A DNA stretch of 64,000 nucleotides from Kalmusia sp. IMI 367209 (GCA_027946365.1 JAPEUQ010000007.1:1984001-2048000); one strand, 5' to 3'. Shown: positions 44,049-54,954, counted from the stretch's first letter. The notes: a model not told the origin generated them from the sequence alone. Program-made: numbers and translations.

Positions 44049-45244
44049 ATGCGTTCTGTTATCCTTTCTTTGGCGCTGTCCATAGCCTTCGCTAGTCAGA
44101 CCATGGCTTTAACCTACTGGTTTGACGACCAGAGCTGTACTGGCGATCGTTCTCTGACTCAAGCTCTGCAAGAAACGAAGCTTATGGGAGAGAAGACTTC
44201 CGAGCGGCTGAAGTCCAGTTCAGATACAGATTATCAACACGTCTATGAATTCCTTATGAAGAGAAAGAAGTCTGACAAAGCTGAACTCGATAAAATTGAG
44301 GGTAAGAAAGCATGCTCATGAATAATGTTAGTATTGTTCGCTAATATAATCGCGACTGATCAGGCTTTATGTCTGACGTTGGGAAGATGACAGAGGTGAA
44401 AGACCGGAATACTGCAAACGTTCGCATCTATTGCGATGACGAAAAACGATGGAAAGCACGTGTTGACCCGAAAACGGGGCAAAATACTGGAGGTTGGGAG
44501 GATCCAGAGAACTGGATACAATATTCAGGAAGATTTAAATGGAGCCAACCTGGATGTCATGATAAATTTCGGGGACAACTGTTCACATATGCGCAAAGCT
44601 ACAAGGCCTACATGGCCGGCGAACCATCTCAGAAACAGGCAGAAGTGCGAGCTACGGTCACAGTAAGTTCATCGTTGAATGCATAAGCTTCACAATCTAT
44701 AAAGCTAACATTGGCTAGATATGCGAACTGGGACTGTTCACTCAGAGCAAAAGGCCGAGGAGAGTGTTGAGTCAACTTCCTGAGGATCTCGATCTTACCA
44801 AGCCTCCTGCTGGCATCGAAGTCCTTGCTCTACACCCAAGCAAAACAATTCTTCATGAAGTGAGTTTGAACCCCTTTCTGATCAAAATTATAGAACTAAT
44901 TAGAGCCTAATACTGACTATGTCTAGCTTTCGCACTTTCACGGATACGACACGAATGACCTTGGGTACTCTATCAGTAATCCTAACGCTCCCCGGAATAT
45001 CCGTTCACTCAACGCTGATGAGCTGATGCAAAATGCTGATGTGCGCGCTTATCTTGGACAATTAGCTATCCTAGCTGATCGTGGATATACCTTCCAACGA
45101 ATTCCCCTTGATAGTGCATCGAAACAGGAGAAGGCCGACTTTAACAAAAATATGGAGATTGGCAAGTTGTTCTTATACTCAAACCTAACCAGGAGAGGTC
45201 TTAGACACATTGAAAGGCTTGCAAGGAGGTATAATAAAGTCTAA
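44049..45244 (+). CDS. Secreted HExxH metallopeptidase-like protein
   Basis: Four exons (44049-44301, 44364-44662, 44719-44859, 44927-45244) with introns of 56-67 bp give 336 residues. The ATG at 44049 starts a signal peptide (MRSVILSLALSIAFASQTMA). The mature protein begins with a W-F-D-D-Q-S-C motif. HELSH at residues 230-234, formed across the third intron, is the zincin HExxH zinc-binding signature. The following GYDTNDLGYS may supply an Asp third ligand, as in aspzincins (M35), but the spacing differs, so the clan is uncertain. The Cys count is low (about four), suggesting two disulphides. Fungal secretomes hold many such putative peptidases, some acting on host or competitor proteins. 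Whether it is catalytically active cannot be told from sequence. Confidence 0.75.
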
Positions 45245-45288
45245 ATGTAGAATTAGCAAATGTAGGCAATTGTTAGAAATCAATCTTA

Positions 45289-46560
45289 TTATTGAAGCGT
45301 TATATTGGGTTTATTAGAATGGTAGATATTACCATAGTTGCACTCCTCTTTAGTGCAGCTCAGGCTAGAATTGCGAGTCACATGACGCCTCACCCATGAC
45401 CAGGTATGCTCAGAGGCATTGTTGTGAGATGAGTGGCTAGGCCGCCAAATCCTTTCAATGCGCCCAATAGTCAAATAATTTGAATAACTCGAAACTCATG
45501 GGCCGAGGCTCCATCTTTCCATAGTAAACAGCGTATTCCCTTCTTCTTGAGTGTATTGATTCATGGGGTAAGCTCCTTGAGTCCAGCCTCACGATGACCA
45601 TCTACACCACCACGCACACGTACGCCATGCTTGTAGTCATGATTTGAGGGTACATATTGCTTCTTTCTAGGGTTATATGCTTTACTAGAGTCGTTCTCTT
45701 TGAGTATTTGAAGTGCGTTGCCCTGGAGCATGTTGTTGTCTCGCTTGCGTTGTGTATTTTCTTTCTTCAACGCCTCATCTGCAGACCACTTTTGCGCATC
45801 TGTCTCTTCAAAATGAGTGTGATAAGAGCCCTTATAGTCGTATATGAAGCGCCGTAGGATTGGAGGCAATAGTCCTTTCGATTGAAGTCTTTCTTGACAA
45901 CATCATCAAAGCGTTCGTCCTCCTTACACCAGACTCTCTGCATGCCGCGTTGTTCGCCTATGCGAGCTGGCGTCTCATCAGTAGAGACCACTTCCTCGAA
46001 AGCCAAAGCCAAGGCCATCTCCATACTTGTACTCATCAGGACTGTAGGCTAATACCCCCTCCAAGCGCTCTTGTTCTTGAGCTGGAGAGAGTGGAGGCTC
46101 CCAACCAGGGCACTGGTGAGCATAGCCGGCATCTTACATGATGTATTGATGACACCTCACAAAGTCTTCATCCTTGATAGCCTGCCAGCTCATCACTTAG
46201 GAGTCGTTCCGGGCCTTTGTCTGACGGAAATTCGAAGCAGCGAGGGTCTATAATTCTTGTTTTGAGTTTAAGAGCACGTTCGTTAACTCTCTGACTGGTC
46301 CGAGTAATTATAGACTTGCTAGCGACGCCAGGGCCAAAGAGGTCGGTGCAGTCATTGTGAGAGAGGCTGCCTGCGATGCACGCACCCGCGATAAACGCAC
46401 GCCCATTAGCAGTCATTTCTAGTGCAATATGGATGCCTTTGTACTTTCTGGGCTTTCTGCGCGTAATTCGGTCTATCTTTCTTACAGATTGACAGAGTAT
46501 TGGTAGAGATAATGAGGTGGAAGCTATGGAGGTTTGACGTGATTGCCGTGAATGGGCGTA
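45289..46560 (-). mobile_element. Tc1/mariner-superfamily transposase relic
   Basis: Minus-strand fragments in several frames follow the order of a DDE transposase. An N-terminal helix-turn-helix block near 46200-46416 contains RAFIAGACIAGSLS and SIITRTSQRVNERA. A catalytic block near 45900-46030 contains VVSTDETPARIGEQRG. A connector near 45600-45760 contains NPRKKQYVPSNHDYKHGVRV. A second catalytic strand near 45500 contains CLLWKDGASAH. A C-terminal block near 45340-45470 contains NNASEHTWSWVRRHV. These match, in order, the DDE signature segments of Tc1-like fungal elements. Stops and frame changes break every block, so the element is dead. I could not define terminal inverted repeats or TA target duplications by eye. 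Confidence 0.72.
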
Positions 46561-46904
46561 TCGGCCGGCGGAGTCCTAGCTGGTGTGGTTGGAACAACTG
46601 GGCGTAATTGTTTACGGAAAGCCTCACGTGCGGCGGTGCGCCTGCTAGTCGGGCGTACATCTATATTAAACACTAAGCGCCCGACTCCACTCAGCCTCAG
46701 AGCAGCAATCACCTTTCCAATTCACATAGGCTATCTAATAACTTTCAGCGCTGAACGAACCTCTCTTGGTCGAAGCCAGAGTACATTGCGCTACTAGAAA
46801 GCACCCGCATTTTCGCTCGCCTCACCAAAACTCCAAATTAAAGGCTTGCGAGCATCACTTGGCCCCTTGCCCTGTCTTCGCTTAAATTGGCATGCTCATA
46901 CGGT
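46561..46904. other. Spacer between two relics
   Basis: No supported gene. It probably includes the transposon's 5' end. Confidence 0.4.
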
Positions 46905-47850
46905 GTCAACGACATCCCAGAATTCCACGCAGCCAAAGCTCAAGCCGCTGTTGAACAGCCCCGCCCCGTCGCAAACCAACTCTCCCGTGCCATATTGCCT
47001 TCTGCAGAACCATGCCGTCAGATCCAAAGCAACTTACTTGAGAAGCTGCCTTTACACTGTAGGCTCTTGATCTGGACGCACGTTCTTCAGGCGCCATATA
47101 CGAGGACAGAGCGTTGGCGGCCGTCCTACTATGGGGCATCAATTACTGCGTATGGAGTGGAGGCGCTTGTCGCTGACTGCCTTCCTCACCGATTAAGCAC
47201 ACCCGATACAGAGATGAATGAGGATACGAAAAAGAATTAGAAGCCATTAGCTTTACTGTTATCGTGCCGTCAACTGTAAGCTCCCCTGGCGCTACATCTA
47301 GATGATCTCATAATCTTATACCAGTATTCGCTGCTAGGTACTCTGAAGCGCTGGAAGTTCTCTACTCATCAACAATATTCGTATTCGAAAATCCAACGGA
47401 TATCTACTGCTTTCAAGTAACAGCATCACTAAAGGGCCTGATCAGTGTAAAAGGCTTGATCATTGCATTTGGGAAAATTGACTGGCCGAACAACGATCCT
47501 TTCCAACACGAGGACGGATTAAAGGAATGGGAACACGCGTTTCACAACCTCGACAGAATGTCCTCATTGCGTGAGCTGCAAGTCTGGTTCTAACACGGTG
47601 AATTCAATCAACCTAAAGAGCTTGTCTGGGCACGACGTCCTTGGGAGGAGAGAATGGAAGGCGAGGCTGTCGAGCAGAGGCACAGAAAGCTTTTTGATGT
47701 GTTCGGAAATGTGGATGTACCGGATTTTACCATCATCTAACTTGGAAACCAGAAGATCTTCTTTCGCACCGGAAGTGGCCTTTTAAGATTGATGTACAGA
47801 CGAATGATGAGATATTTCGCAGGATGATGAAGTTTCTATACCCCGTAGAG
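46905..47850 (+). pseudogene. Relic of an F-box-like / DUF7730-type protein
   Basis: Plus-strand fragments near 46990-47090 read QIQSNLLEKLPLHCRLLIW, close to the 'S.LL.LP.E.R..IW' F-box-like motif of fungal DUF7730/2EXR proteins. After a frame change, 47330-47590 reads as a continuous protein with ARYSEALEVLYSSTIFVFEN, the usual second motif (Y.EA...LY..N.F.F). TAA stops interrupt it at about 47592-47594 and again near 47742. The coding signal resumes past each stop, so these are nonsense changes in a formerly longer frame. No usable ATG is present at the start. The family is large in filamentous fungi, and its members often sit in accessory regions. Confidence 0.55.
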
Positions 47851-47969
47851 CCAGATATATACAGTTAGACCTACGTGAGCAAGAACGTACGAAAAAAGAT
47901 TAGAGCTTCCTACACTTCAAAGTCTCAGTTGGTTGTGTGAAGAAATCGATCAACTCAATCGATCGCCCT

Positions 47970-47978
47970 TATATATGA
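47970..47978 (+). promoter_or_regulatory. Possible TATA box of the carboxylesterase gene
   Basis: TATATATGA lies about 160 bp before the ATG at 48139 and is followed by a C-rich tract. Weak evidence by itself. Confidence 0.3.
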
Positions 47979-48138
47979 TACCCCACCAATCAATATCCCT
48001 GCCCCTCCACACACCTAGCACAACTAGCCTCGGCTACTTCTCCTTGTGACCTTCTCCACAACGCCACCATTGCACCATCTCCGAACTACATTAAATCAAT
48101 TCCCCTCCCACTCTCCATCTTCACATCCAGAAAATGCA

Positions 48139-49760
48139 ATGGCAATAACATCCGTCCTCTCCTGCCCCTACCCATGCAATCTCCAAGCCCGCGGCTACAT
48201 CGAAGGTCTAACCTACGTCGACTCAAAAACACACACCCCGCTCGCCCATTACATTGGCGGAATCCCCTACGCATTACCTCCTCTTGGACCTTATCGGTTC
48301 CAAAAACCGCGGGAGCTGCCACCATGTTACCGGTACGGCACGGCGTCCAATCCCGGGCGGTTTACGGGTGGCGTCGGGTTGTGTCCGCAGCCGGGGGAGG
48401 ACGAGCAAAGAAAGAGCTGGGACGAAGATTGCTTGCAAGCTAACATTTGGATTCCTCCAGGGAGGGGACCTGGCACGGGGTGGCCAGTGTTAGTGTGGTA
48501 CCACGGGGGGTTTTTGCAGGTGGGGAGTGCAAATGACCTCGATCCGAGGTCCATGCTCAACGAAACCTCCGCAAAAGCTATCATAGTTGTGCCGGGGTAT
48601 CGGCTGAACGTTTTTGGGTTCTTAGCTGCAGGTGGTTTGGTCGAAGACGAGGTAGACGGGTTCTCGGCGAACAATGGGTTTTGGGATCAGAGGCTGGCGC
48701 TCGAGTGGACGTGGAAAAATATCAGCTATTTTGGGGCGATGCGGGGAACATTACGATTGGGGGGTATTCGGCGGGGTCGCATTCTACATTCCAGCAGCTA
48801 GCATATGATCTGAACGTTCCAGACTCGAGAGCTATCGTACGGCGAGCTCTGATGTTCTCCAATGGACCAGGGATGCAGCCCAAGTCACTAGAAGATGCTC
48901 AAGACCAGTTCAGCGAGCTCTGCGACGCCCTCGAGCTCTCTGTCAAGATGAGCGCAAAGGAAAAACTAGCCGTGCTCCGCGCACTAGAACCAGAAGCCTT
49001 GATAGACGCCTCGCAGAAAATAAAACACCACCAGTTCCGCGGCGTAACAGACAATGCCTTCATTCGGGACGGACTCTTCGAACAACTCGACTCGGGCGTC
49101 CTCGCCTCACGCATGAAACAGCGCAGCGTCAAACTCATCATGGGTGAATGCAGAGACGAGCACTTCGTCTACGGCGAATGGCACCCACCGAAAGACACCT
49201 ACGAGGGCGTCTTCGAGCGCCTGCAAGCGGACTACCCGCTCGCTGCCTGCGAAGCGCTTATGGGGCTCTACTTCCCCGAGCGCAGTTTACCGACAACGTA
49301 TAACAGCTGGCAAGATGCTTTCGGACATATATACGCAGACATGCAGATCCACCACTTGGAGCGCGGAATGGCGAGCGCGCTCGTCTCGCATGGCGCGGGC
49401 GATCTGCTTTACAGGTACCGCATGGAATGGCGCGCACAATGCTGCGACAAAATTTACCCGCGGAAATGGAGCGTGACACATGGTACCGATATGGCAATTT
49501 GGTTTTGGGGTAACGGAGAAAGGCTGAGCAAGAAAGAGAAGATACTGGTGAAGAAAGCGTTCCATGACCAATTCGCGAGCTTCTTGAAGAGCGACGATGT
49601 GCAGTGGGGCACAGAGCATCCATTGCAGCTGCGAGCGCTGAAGCCCGATGGTACAATCGCGATCGAAGACGATCCTTGGCTCGCGCACGGTGTGAAGGTC
49701 TGGGATATATTGAAGAACGTAGGAGTTACAGGGCCGCCACCGCGGGGATCAAAGCTATGA
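48139..49760 (+). pseudogene. Type-B carboxylesterase with a single frameshift
   Basis: The ATG at 48139 opens an alpha/beta-hydrolase frame with the oxyanion-hole motif WYHGGFLQVGS and the NNGFWDQRLALEW block of cholinesterase-like enzymes. At the G4 run 48733-48736 the homology passes from one frame to another. One more G would join FG to GDAGNITIGGYSAGSH, which holds the nucleophile Ser (GYSAG). The remainder, to 49760, includes the acid-residue region (MGECRDEHFVYGEW) and the catalytic His region (THGTDMAIWFWG). The combined protein would be about 540 residues, normal for the family. The rest of both frames is free of damage. A homopolymer sequencing error is therefore as likely as a recent inactivating deletion. 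No signal peptide is evident, so an intracellular esterase or lipase role is likely. Confidence 0.75.
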
Positions 49761-49989
49761 GAAAAAAAACCAACACGCCATTCCGTTATCCAGGGTATCT
49801 CGGAAAAGCGCTGCAAAGCGCAGAACCTCGTCTACAAATCAAGAACGCCATTGCGCCCGTCCAAGAGGCTTCAAATGCCTCGTTTTCGCGCACTCTCCCA
49901 CCTCATGGCTTACTGGCCAACCCCACCAGCTCCCTCCATCTTCAAATTCCAAGGCAACCTCCCGACGTCTACGTCTCTGCCTCCAAATA

Positions 49990-50475
49990 TCAAATACTCC
50001 ACATCCCTGTTACACTTCTTCTCCAACCGCTCCAATTCACACCTTGCCTCTTTCCCTCCACATTCCACCCCACCAAATCCCGATGCCCCACCCCAAGCGC
50101 ACTCTCCACCAAGCGCATCAAAATCGAAATCTCGAGCACAAACCCATAGGTGCCATCTTGCACAAAATCCCACTTTTGCCACTTAGTGAGAAACTTGTTG
50201 ACGCGCGCATGTAGCGAGAGGTAGTGCATCGTCGGCGTGTTGATACCGAAATGCGAGTGCGGTGTAAACGACGCGCGCGCAAGACCAATCGTGGAGAGTA
50301 GGAGAGATTCCAGGGTCTTGTAGTTGGGCTTGTGGTGCGATTTCTGGGGAGTGTGGGATTGAGATTGGGGATGTGATTCTGGGGGGCTGTGCGACCGAGG
50401 AGAGGGCGCTGTAGATATGCTCTCCGACGAGCTGATCGATGCGCTCGAGATATCTGAGGAAAACGACATTGTCAT
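49990..50475 (-). CDS. Conserved-looking small protein (161 aa)
   Basis: One minus-strand exon from the ATG at 50475 to a stop at 49990. The first 45 residues are Ser/His/Pro-rich and low complexity. From about residue 50 there is a well-ordered helical region (YKTLESLLLSTIGLARASF, then HYLSLHARVNKFLTKWQKWD), rich in aromatic and aliphatic residues. The ordered part and clean frame suggest a real protein. No catalytic motif, membrane helix or signal peptide is seen. It lies convergent to the esterase gene. I do not recognise the family. Confidence 0.5.
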   Translation of the reverse strand: MTMSFSSDISSASISSSESISTAPSPRSHSPPESHPQSQSHTPQKSHHKPNYKTLESLLLSTIGLARASFTPHSHFGINTPTMHYLSLHARVNKFLTKWQKWDFVQDGTYGFVLEISILMRLVESALGVGHRDLVGWNVEGKRQGVNWSGWRRSVTGMWSI

Positions 50476-51011
50476 CGCTTGTGTGATGTATCGCGAAAAG
50501 TGTGGAGCGTGTGTGGGCGAATTTTGTTATTTTGGAGCGTGAGTTGATCGTCGGTGTTCGGTTCTTTCTAGCGTCGTGTAGTGTGTATAGCGTAGAGTGC
50601 AGTGCTCCGTGGTATCTTGTAAATATCGGAATTTTGCTGTTTGCTGTATGTCTAGGGTGAAAAGCAACAAGGCAGAGGGAAGGTGTGTGTATTTGATGTG
50701 TTTTGCGATGTCAGTTGCGGGAAATGACCTATTAATATTGCGGATGTTTTATGAGGGAGCGAGGAGTCACACCACAGAACCGAGCTCATCAGCTGACAGA
50801 GCCACAGCCGCACTCGTTCCGCTTTACATGGTCCCAACACGACCACAGATCCCCCAATAGCTCGAAAAGAAATCGATATGCTGCCTGAGACAAGAGACAA
50901 TACGCTGACATCCTACAACCGCTGGTGCGCTAGGCTCAACGACGCCAAGTCAAGCCTACGACCACACCACGACGTCACCCTACCGTTTTCTGTATGTTTT
51001 CGAAGCTGCGC
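50476..51011. other. Intergenic, nothing recognised
   Basis: Upstream of the small minus-strand gene and downstream of the carbonic anhydrase-like gene. Short frames only. Confidence 0.5.
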
Positions 51012-51682
51012 TTAGCCCCAGAAGGGAGCAAAGTCCTGGAATTCATGGAGGACCTGTTGACGCGCGGCTTGATCCTGGGTGCTGCGTTGGATGCTGTTGT
51101 AGTGAGAATGCTTGCTGACAATATGCGCTAGAAGAGGTGCCGACTTACTTGACTTCTTTCAATTGGCCTGTCGCAACATCAAGAACGTAACCAATAATAG
51201 GGATTTCATTCCTAACATAAGGCGAGCTCTTGAGCGTAGAAATGTCAGAGCGGACATTCGCTTCGGTGTCGCCAGGAGACCACGCGCATCCTAATGCATG
51301 TTAGATGGCTCAGACTCTTGAATCTCCACTGCCTGGCTTTTGGTATGATAAGCCAATATAAGATACGCAAAGTATGGGATTTGATTGTCTCCCACTGTAT
51401 GAGATCTCCTCACCAGAATGCTGCAGCACGACTATCATACCGATTCTAGTGGCTTGATCGACGGCATAAAGGTTATTGATGGCGCTCTCGGTGCGACCGC
51501 CCGCTGTCTTCACAACTTTGGTGTTACCACTAGCAGTAAGGTTGAAGTAACGCGAAGGGTCGATGCGGGCATCTGTCTCGTTGCAAGCAACTGCCTTAGA
51601 TTAGTCACTATTCTGTAAGGCAATAACTGTCATGAGGAGTGTGTTGGAGCAGCTCACTGATGACTAGGGTTCCGGATGGCAT
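51012..51682 (-). CDS. Beta-carbonic anhydrase-like protein
   Basis: Minus-strand exons 51682-51658, 51590-51414, 51290-51149 and 51093-51012, with introns of 67, 123 and 55 bp, give about 141 residues. The N-terminus is uncertain and probably incomplete; an upstream frame with an ATG at 51834 could belong to it. The core reads ACNETDARIDPSRYFNL, then TAGGRTESAINNLYAVDQ, MIVVLQHSGCAW and a DISTLKSSPYV...IPIIGYV...DVATG tail, which is the beta-carbonic anhydrase order. The His and second Cys ligands are in HSGC. The first ligand motif is C-x3-D-x-R instead of the usual C-x-D-x-R, so zinc geometry or activity may differ. Splicing at the perfect GTAAGT (51148) replaces a premature stop with a conserved-looking C-terminus (HEFQDFAPFWG). 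Carbonic anhydrases interconvert CO2 and bicarbonate. Confidence 0.7.
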
Positions 51683-54093
51683 GATTATCTTGCAGTCTTG
51701 TACGCAGACACACGTTCCTTCGGTATGTCGTTCACTATTCTTTGGAGGGATTGATTATCGGATGCGATATACAATCACTCAGTAGTCACCTCTGTGATCT
51801 TTATATTATCATTGCTGCCGCTTGAGTCTTGGCTCATAATCATGGTTTTTTTCTCTTTTCTTCTCGGCCGGAGCGTCCTCTCGTGTAGGATACTGCAGCT
51901 GCGTCCTTTTTTTTTCAATCTCTTGACGTCTGACCGCAGCTTTCTATCCGGATATGCCGCACCGAGTAAGAACGGTGAGAGAGAGCCCTGCTTCTCTGGA
52001 GGCAAAAGGATCTCTATTTTTGATTACGCCGAATACGCTCTAGCAACCACTCAAGGCTCTCATCGGATCTTTCGAGTAGTGGGTATCAGTAGCTTGCTTC
52101 CCCAAGGTGTGGTTGACTAATCGTTGCAGATGGAGGGTATACCTCGGTGATATCGAATATGTAAAGCTTGGGAACCGAGAGACAGGTACGTGGCGCTGCG
52201 TGGCATTTCAAACCCATGTTACATCTCGTGGTTTCCATATCGGGAAGTATCTTGGAGCGTTTCGGGAAAGAGTGCCCGCTCATTCGCTGCCGGACGATCC
52301 GATTACCAAAGCTCATGAAAAGCTCTGGTAGAGACGATTAACAAGGACTCTCCAATGTGTCTGTCTTGGCATGTCATCGAGCATGTGTGTTTGCGAATAG
52401 ATAGAAAACTGTAGGGATACGCTAGCACTAGATAGCAAAGCAAAAAATAGAAAACACAGCCGAGCGTACGAAACCATGTCCGGACATTAAGCATACTCTT
52501 GACATGCAGAACAGTACTGCTTCAGACGAGAGCTTGATTGGAAAATGGACGTGAAGTGCACTTGAATCGCCTTTCTCCAGCATCTCCGCTGGACAATTGC
52601 ATTCGTCAATCAATTGGAATACGGACGTCCGGCCTGCAAGAACATTCAGGGATCTGTATAATGATCAGCGATGCATAGAACTCCCACGTACGTTCGCTAC
52701 ATAGTCACTCTATTCACAAGCCACTTCTCTTCAATATGCAACATTATTAATCTGTCTATTTGCTTAGTTGTCGCCAAGCGATCGGTAGGCTTCAATGCCG
52801 ATGTGAACTGCACAGGTGCCGCATAGGATGAGCCGCCTCGCCGAACAGCACGCGATGCATCATATCGACACCTCGTGGCGCGACTGCACTCTAACCCGTC
52901 TAGTCTCATGGTTGGAAATTCACTTTCATCCGAGCTGCATTTATGCCACGAGATAAGCAAGTAGGCAACTTACTAATTCACCGGTACGAGTTATGACGTG
53001 AACAGGTTCGCATGCTGCCAATTCGGCCTCGGTAGGCGCTCGGGCGGCACGCGGGAGATCGCTCGGGTACTTTGCAAAAGCCGACTTTTGCTTGGTGATC
53101 TTCACATCTACCTATTGTCGGCGTGCCTATACATATTTGAAATTTTGCTAAGGCCTCGAGTTGCGGCGAACGGCTGGCAGAAGCGGCAGGCGGCAACAGC
53201 GCGACGGCTGCCGATGAATGACAGCGGCGTTCAAGAGGCCCATTTGACGAGCTCAAAAGTTCCCTTGTGTCGGCATTATGAAGTTGAAGATCCGCGCTGA
53301 AAGCCCGAGTGGCAGCATTCGAAGAGAAGACAGTGTGGCATACTGTGGATTGGTGGAGGGCAACTAGATTGTGATACCGGCATTTGATTGGTCGTAATTA
53401 AGACGCAGAGACATCATAGTGCAGTGCAAACAGAATGTAAGAAGCAAGTGCGTGACCCGGATAGTGTGCACGCAAAGATCAATGCTTACCACCCAAAAGA
53501 CCATGGATGTTGCTAAATGAAGAAATCACAAATTGCTGAGATATCATGTTTCAGCTTTGATAGCATGTTACGAGCGAAGCGGGCTTGAGCTAAGCGTTCC
53601 ACTTTCTTTACAGCGTCAATACCCAAGGGACACATAGTCCAGCTACATCGACAGCTACAGACGACCTGACATGCCCAGCATTATGCGCCAAAACTTGGAG
53701 AAGAAAAGATATAGCAGACCATGTTCACCCTGAGCTCCTGATTACCTTGATATCATGACGATAATCATCCTCCCTAAATGCGCCGTTGCTATGCAGTGAA
53801 GGTCAAGCTAAAAGACCATAACGACGGTAGAAGTGGGTATAAAGTGAAAGAAAAGTATTATCAATGTAGTCGTTGTCATTGAGGATGGGGATCCGACATA
53901 AATGCGTGTAGAAGCATGACGGGTTTTAGGAATGGCAGGAGTCGTTGATACAGATCCAAGACAAAGATTCGGCTCCGTCATCGTGCATATCGTGTATCCT
54001 ATGGGAAAGCCGCACGCGATGACTGTTGCAATGATTATCCTAGTACGGTCAATCCGTAGGCTTGAGGTGGTGGGACTTCAAGCAACGCTGAGC
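51683..54093. other. Mostly unassigned region
   Basis: Short frames on both strands. Two items stand out: a possible 5' exon of the carbonic anhydrase-like gene near 51775-51834, and a possible isolated minus-strand exon at 52984-53107 (see separate entry). Otherwise I see nothing supported. Confidence 0.4.
52984..53107 (-). other. Possible isolated coding exon
   Basis: On the minus strand a stretch bounded by an ATAG acceptor-like site and a GTAAGTT donor reads as ordered protein (KQKSAFAKYPSDLPRAARAP, then PTEAELAACEPVHVITRTG). Composition and splice edges look like a real exon. No partner exons could be found nearby, so it may be the remnant of a lost gene. Confidence 0.25.
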
Positions 54094-54954
54094 CTAGGTA
54101 GATATGTCTCGCGCATTCTGGTCCTGTATGAGGTTCATAATCGATGATCGAGCCGGTGAATCTGTAGCATCAGACCGTGCGGCATGCGATTCGGCGGTAT
54201 GAGGTCGGGTCGTAGACAATTCTCCCCGAACAATCGCCTCACGATACTCGGGTGGGCGTCCCGTATCCACCTCATCTCTTGACAATGTCCTCAGCGGAAC
54301 CGACAACCCGGTGGCGGATTCTTGCGACGATCCCTGTGCGACCGTAACATTGTCCGTTGGCTGATACGGGGGCGGAGCCTCCCCGTGCTCATTGAGCCCC
54401 TCCTCCCGCCGAACAAAAGCTCGTGTCTGGTTCGGTCTCCAAGCGCCATGAAGCCATCTACGTGTGTTCACCCACCCTTCCATATCCCTCGCGAGCGCAT
54501 TCTGTCCGCTCATACGCATTTGCTCTTTCCGTTTCCTTCGCCGACGGTGCGCCCACCACAAGAATATTGCCAGTAGAACGCCGAATGCTGCGAGAATGAG
54601 CCAATAATAGTTGAAGACACCTTCTCCAGGGCTCTTGATGCCTGGGAAGACGTCGTTTGTGTTCGGATTCGATGTGCTTGTGCTCGTGCTCGTGCTCGTG
54701 CTCGTGTTAGTCGAAGCGGTAGTATTGGAGATCGTGGCGGATGTGAAGGAGAGTGACATAGATCGTGGAGGCTCGGTTCGTGCGTGTGACGTTTGCGTGG
54801 TGGTGATGGTCGCTACGGAAGTAAGACTGGCAGTCGTGCTCTGTGCGACGGTACCCATTGGGAGTAAGGCGATGATAAGAGATAGCAAAGTCGATGGGAG
54901 GGAAAAGATGCCGGCATTGTATTTAGCAGACATGTTCGAGCGCCCATCATGCAT
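54094..54954 (-). CDS. Single-pass membrane protein with two PPxY motifs
   Basis: One exon of 286 residues from the ATG at 54954 (a second Met at residue 8 is an alternative start). A hydrophobic N-terminal segment (about 16-38) is a likely signal peptide. Residues 40-110 are Ser/Thr-rich, including a run of Thr-Ser dipeptides from a CACGAG-type microsatellite, and probably O-glycosylated. A membrane helix lies at about 116-135 and is followed by RRRRKRK, the stop-transfer and cytosolic side. The cytosolic tail contains PPPY (194-197) and PPEY (234-237). Such PPxY motifs bind WW domains of Rsp5/NEDD4-type ubiquitin ligases, so the protein may be a ligase adaptor or a substrate sorted by ubiquitin. 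The layout also resembles Wsc/Mid2-like wall sensors, but no WSC domain is present. Confidence 0.7.
   Translation of the reverse strand: MHDGRSNMSAKYNAGIFSLPSTLLSLIIALLPMGTVAQSTTASLTSVATITTTQTSHARTEPPRSMSLSFTSATISNTTASTNTSTSTSTSTSTSNPNTNDVFPGIKSPGEGVFNYYWLILAAFGVLLAIFLWWAHRRRRKRKEQMRMSGQNALARDMEGWVNTRRWLHGAWRPNQTRAFVRREEGLNEHGEAPPPYQPTDNVTVAQGSSQESATGLSVPLRTLSRDEVDTGRPPEYREAIVRGELSTTRPHTAESHAARSDATDSPARSSIMNLIQDQNARDIST

Noticed and set aside
49604..50149. Plus-strand frame of 181 codons after the esterase
   Set aside because: Overlaps the end of the esterase in another frame, lacks an ATG start of its own and runs antisense to the better-ordered 161-residue minus-strand protein.
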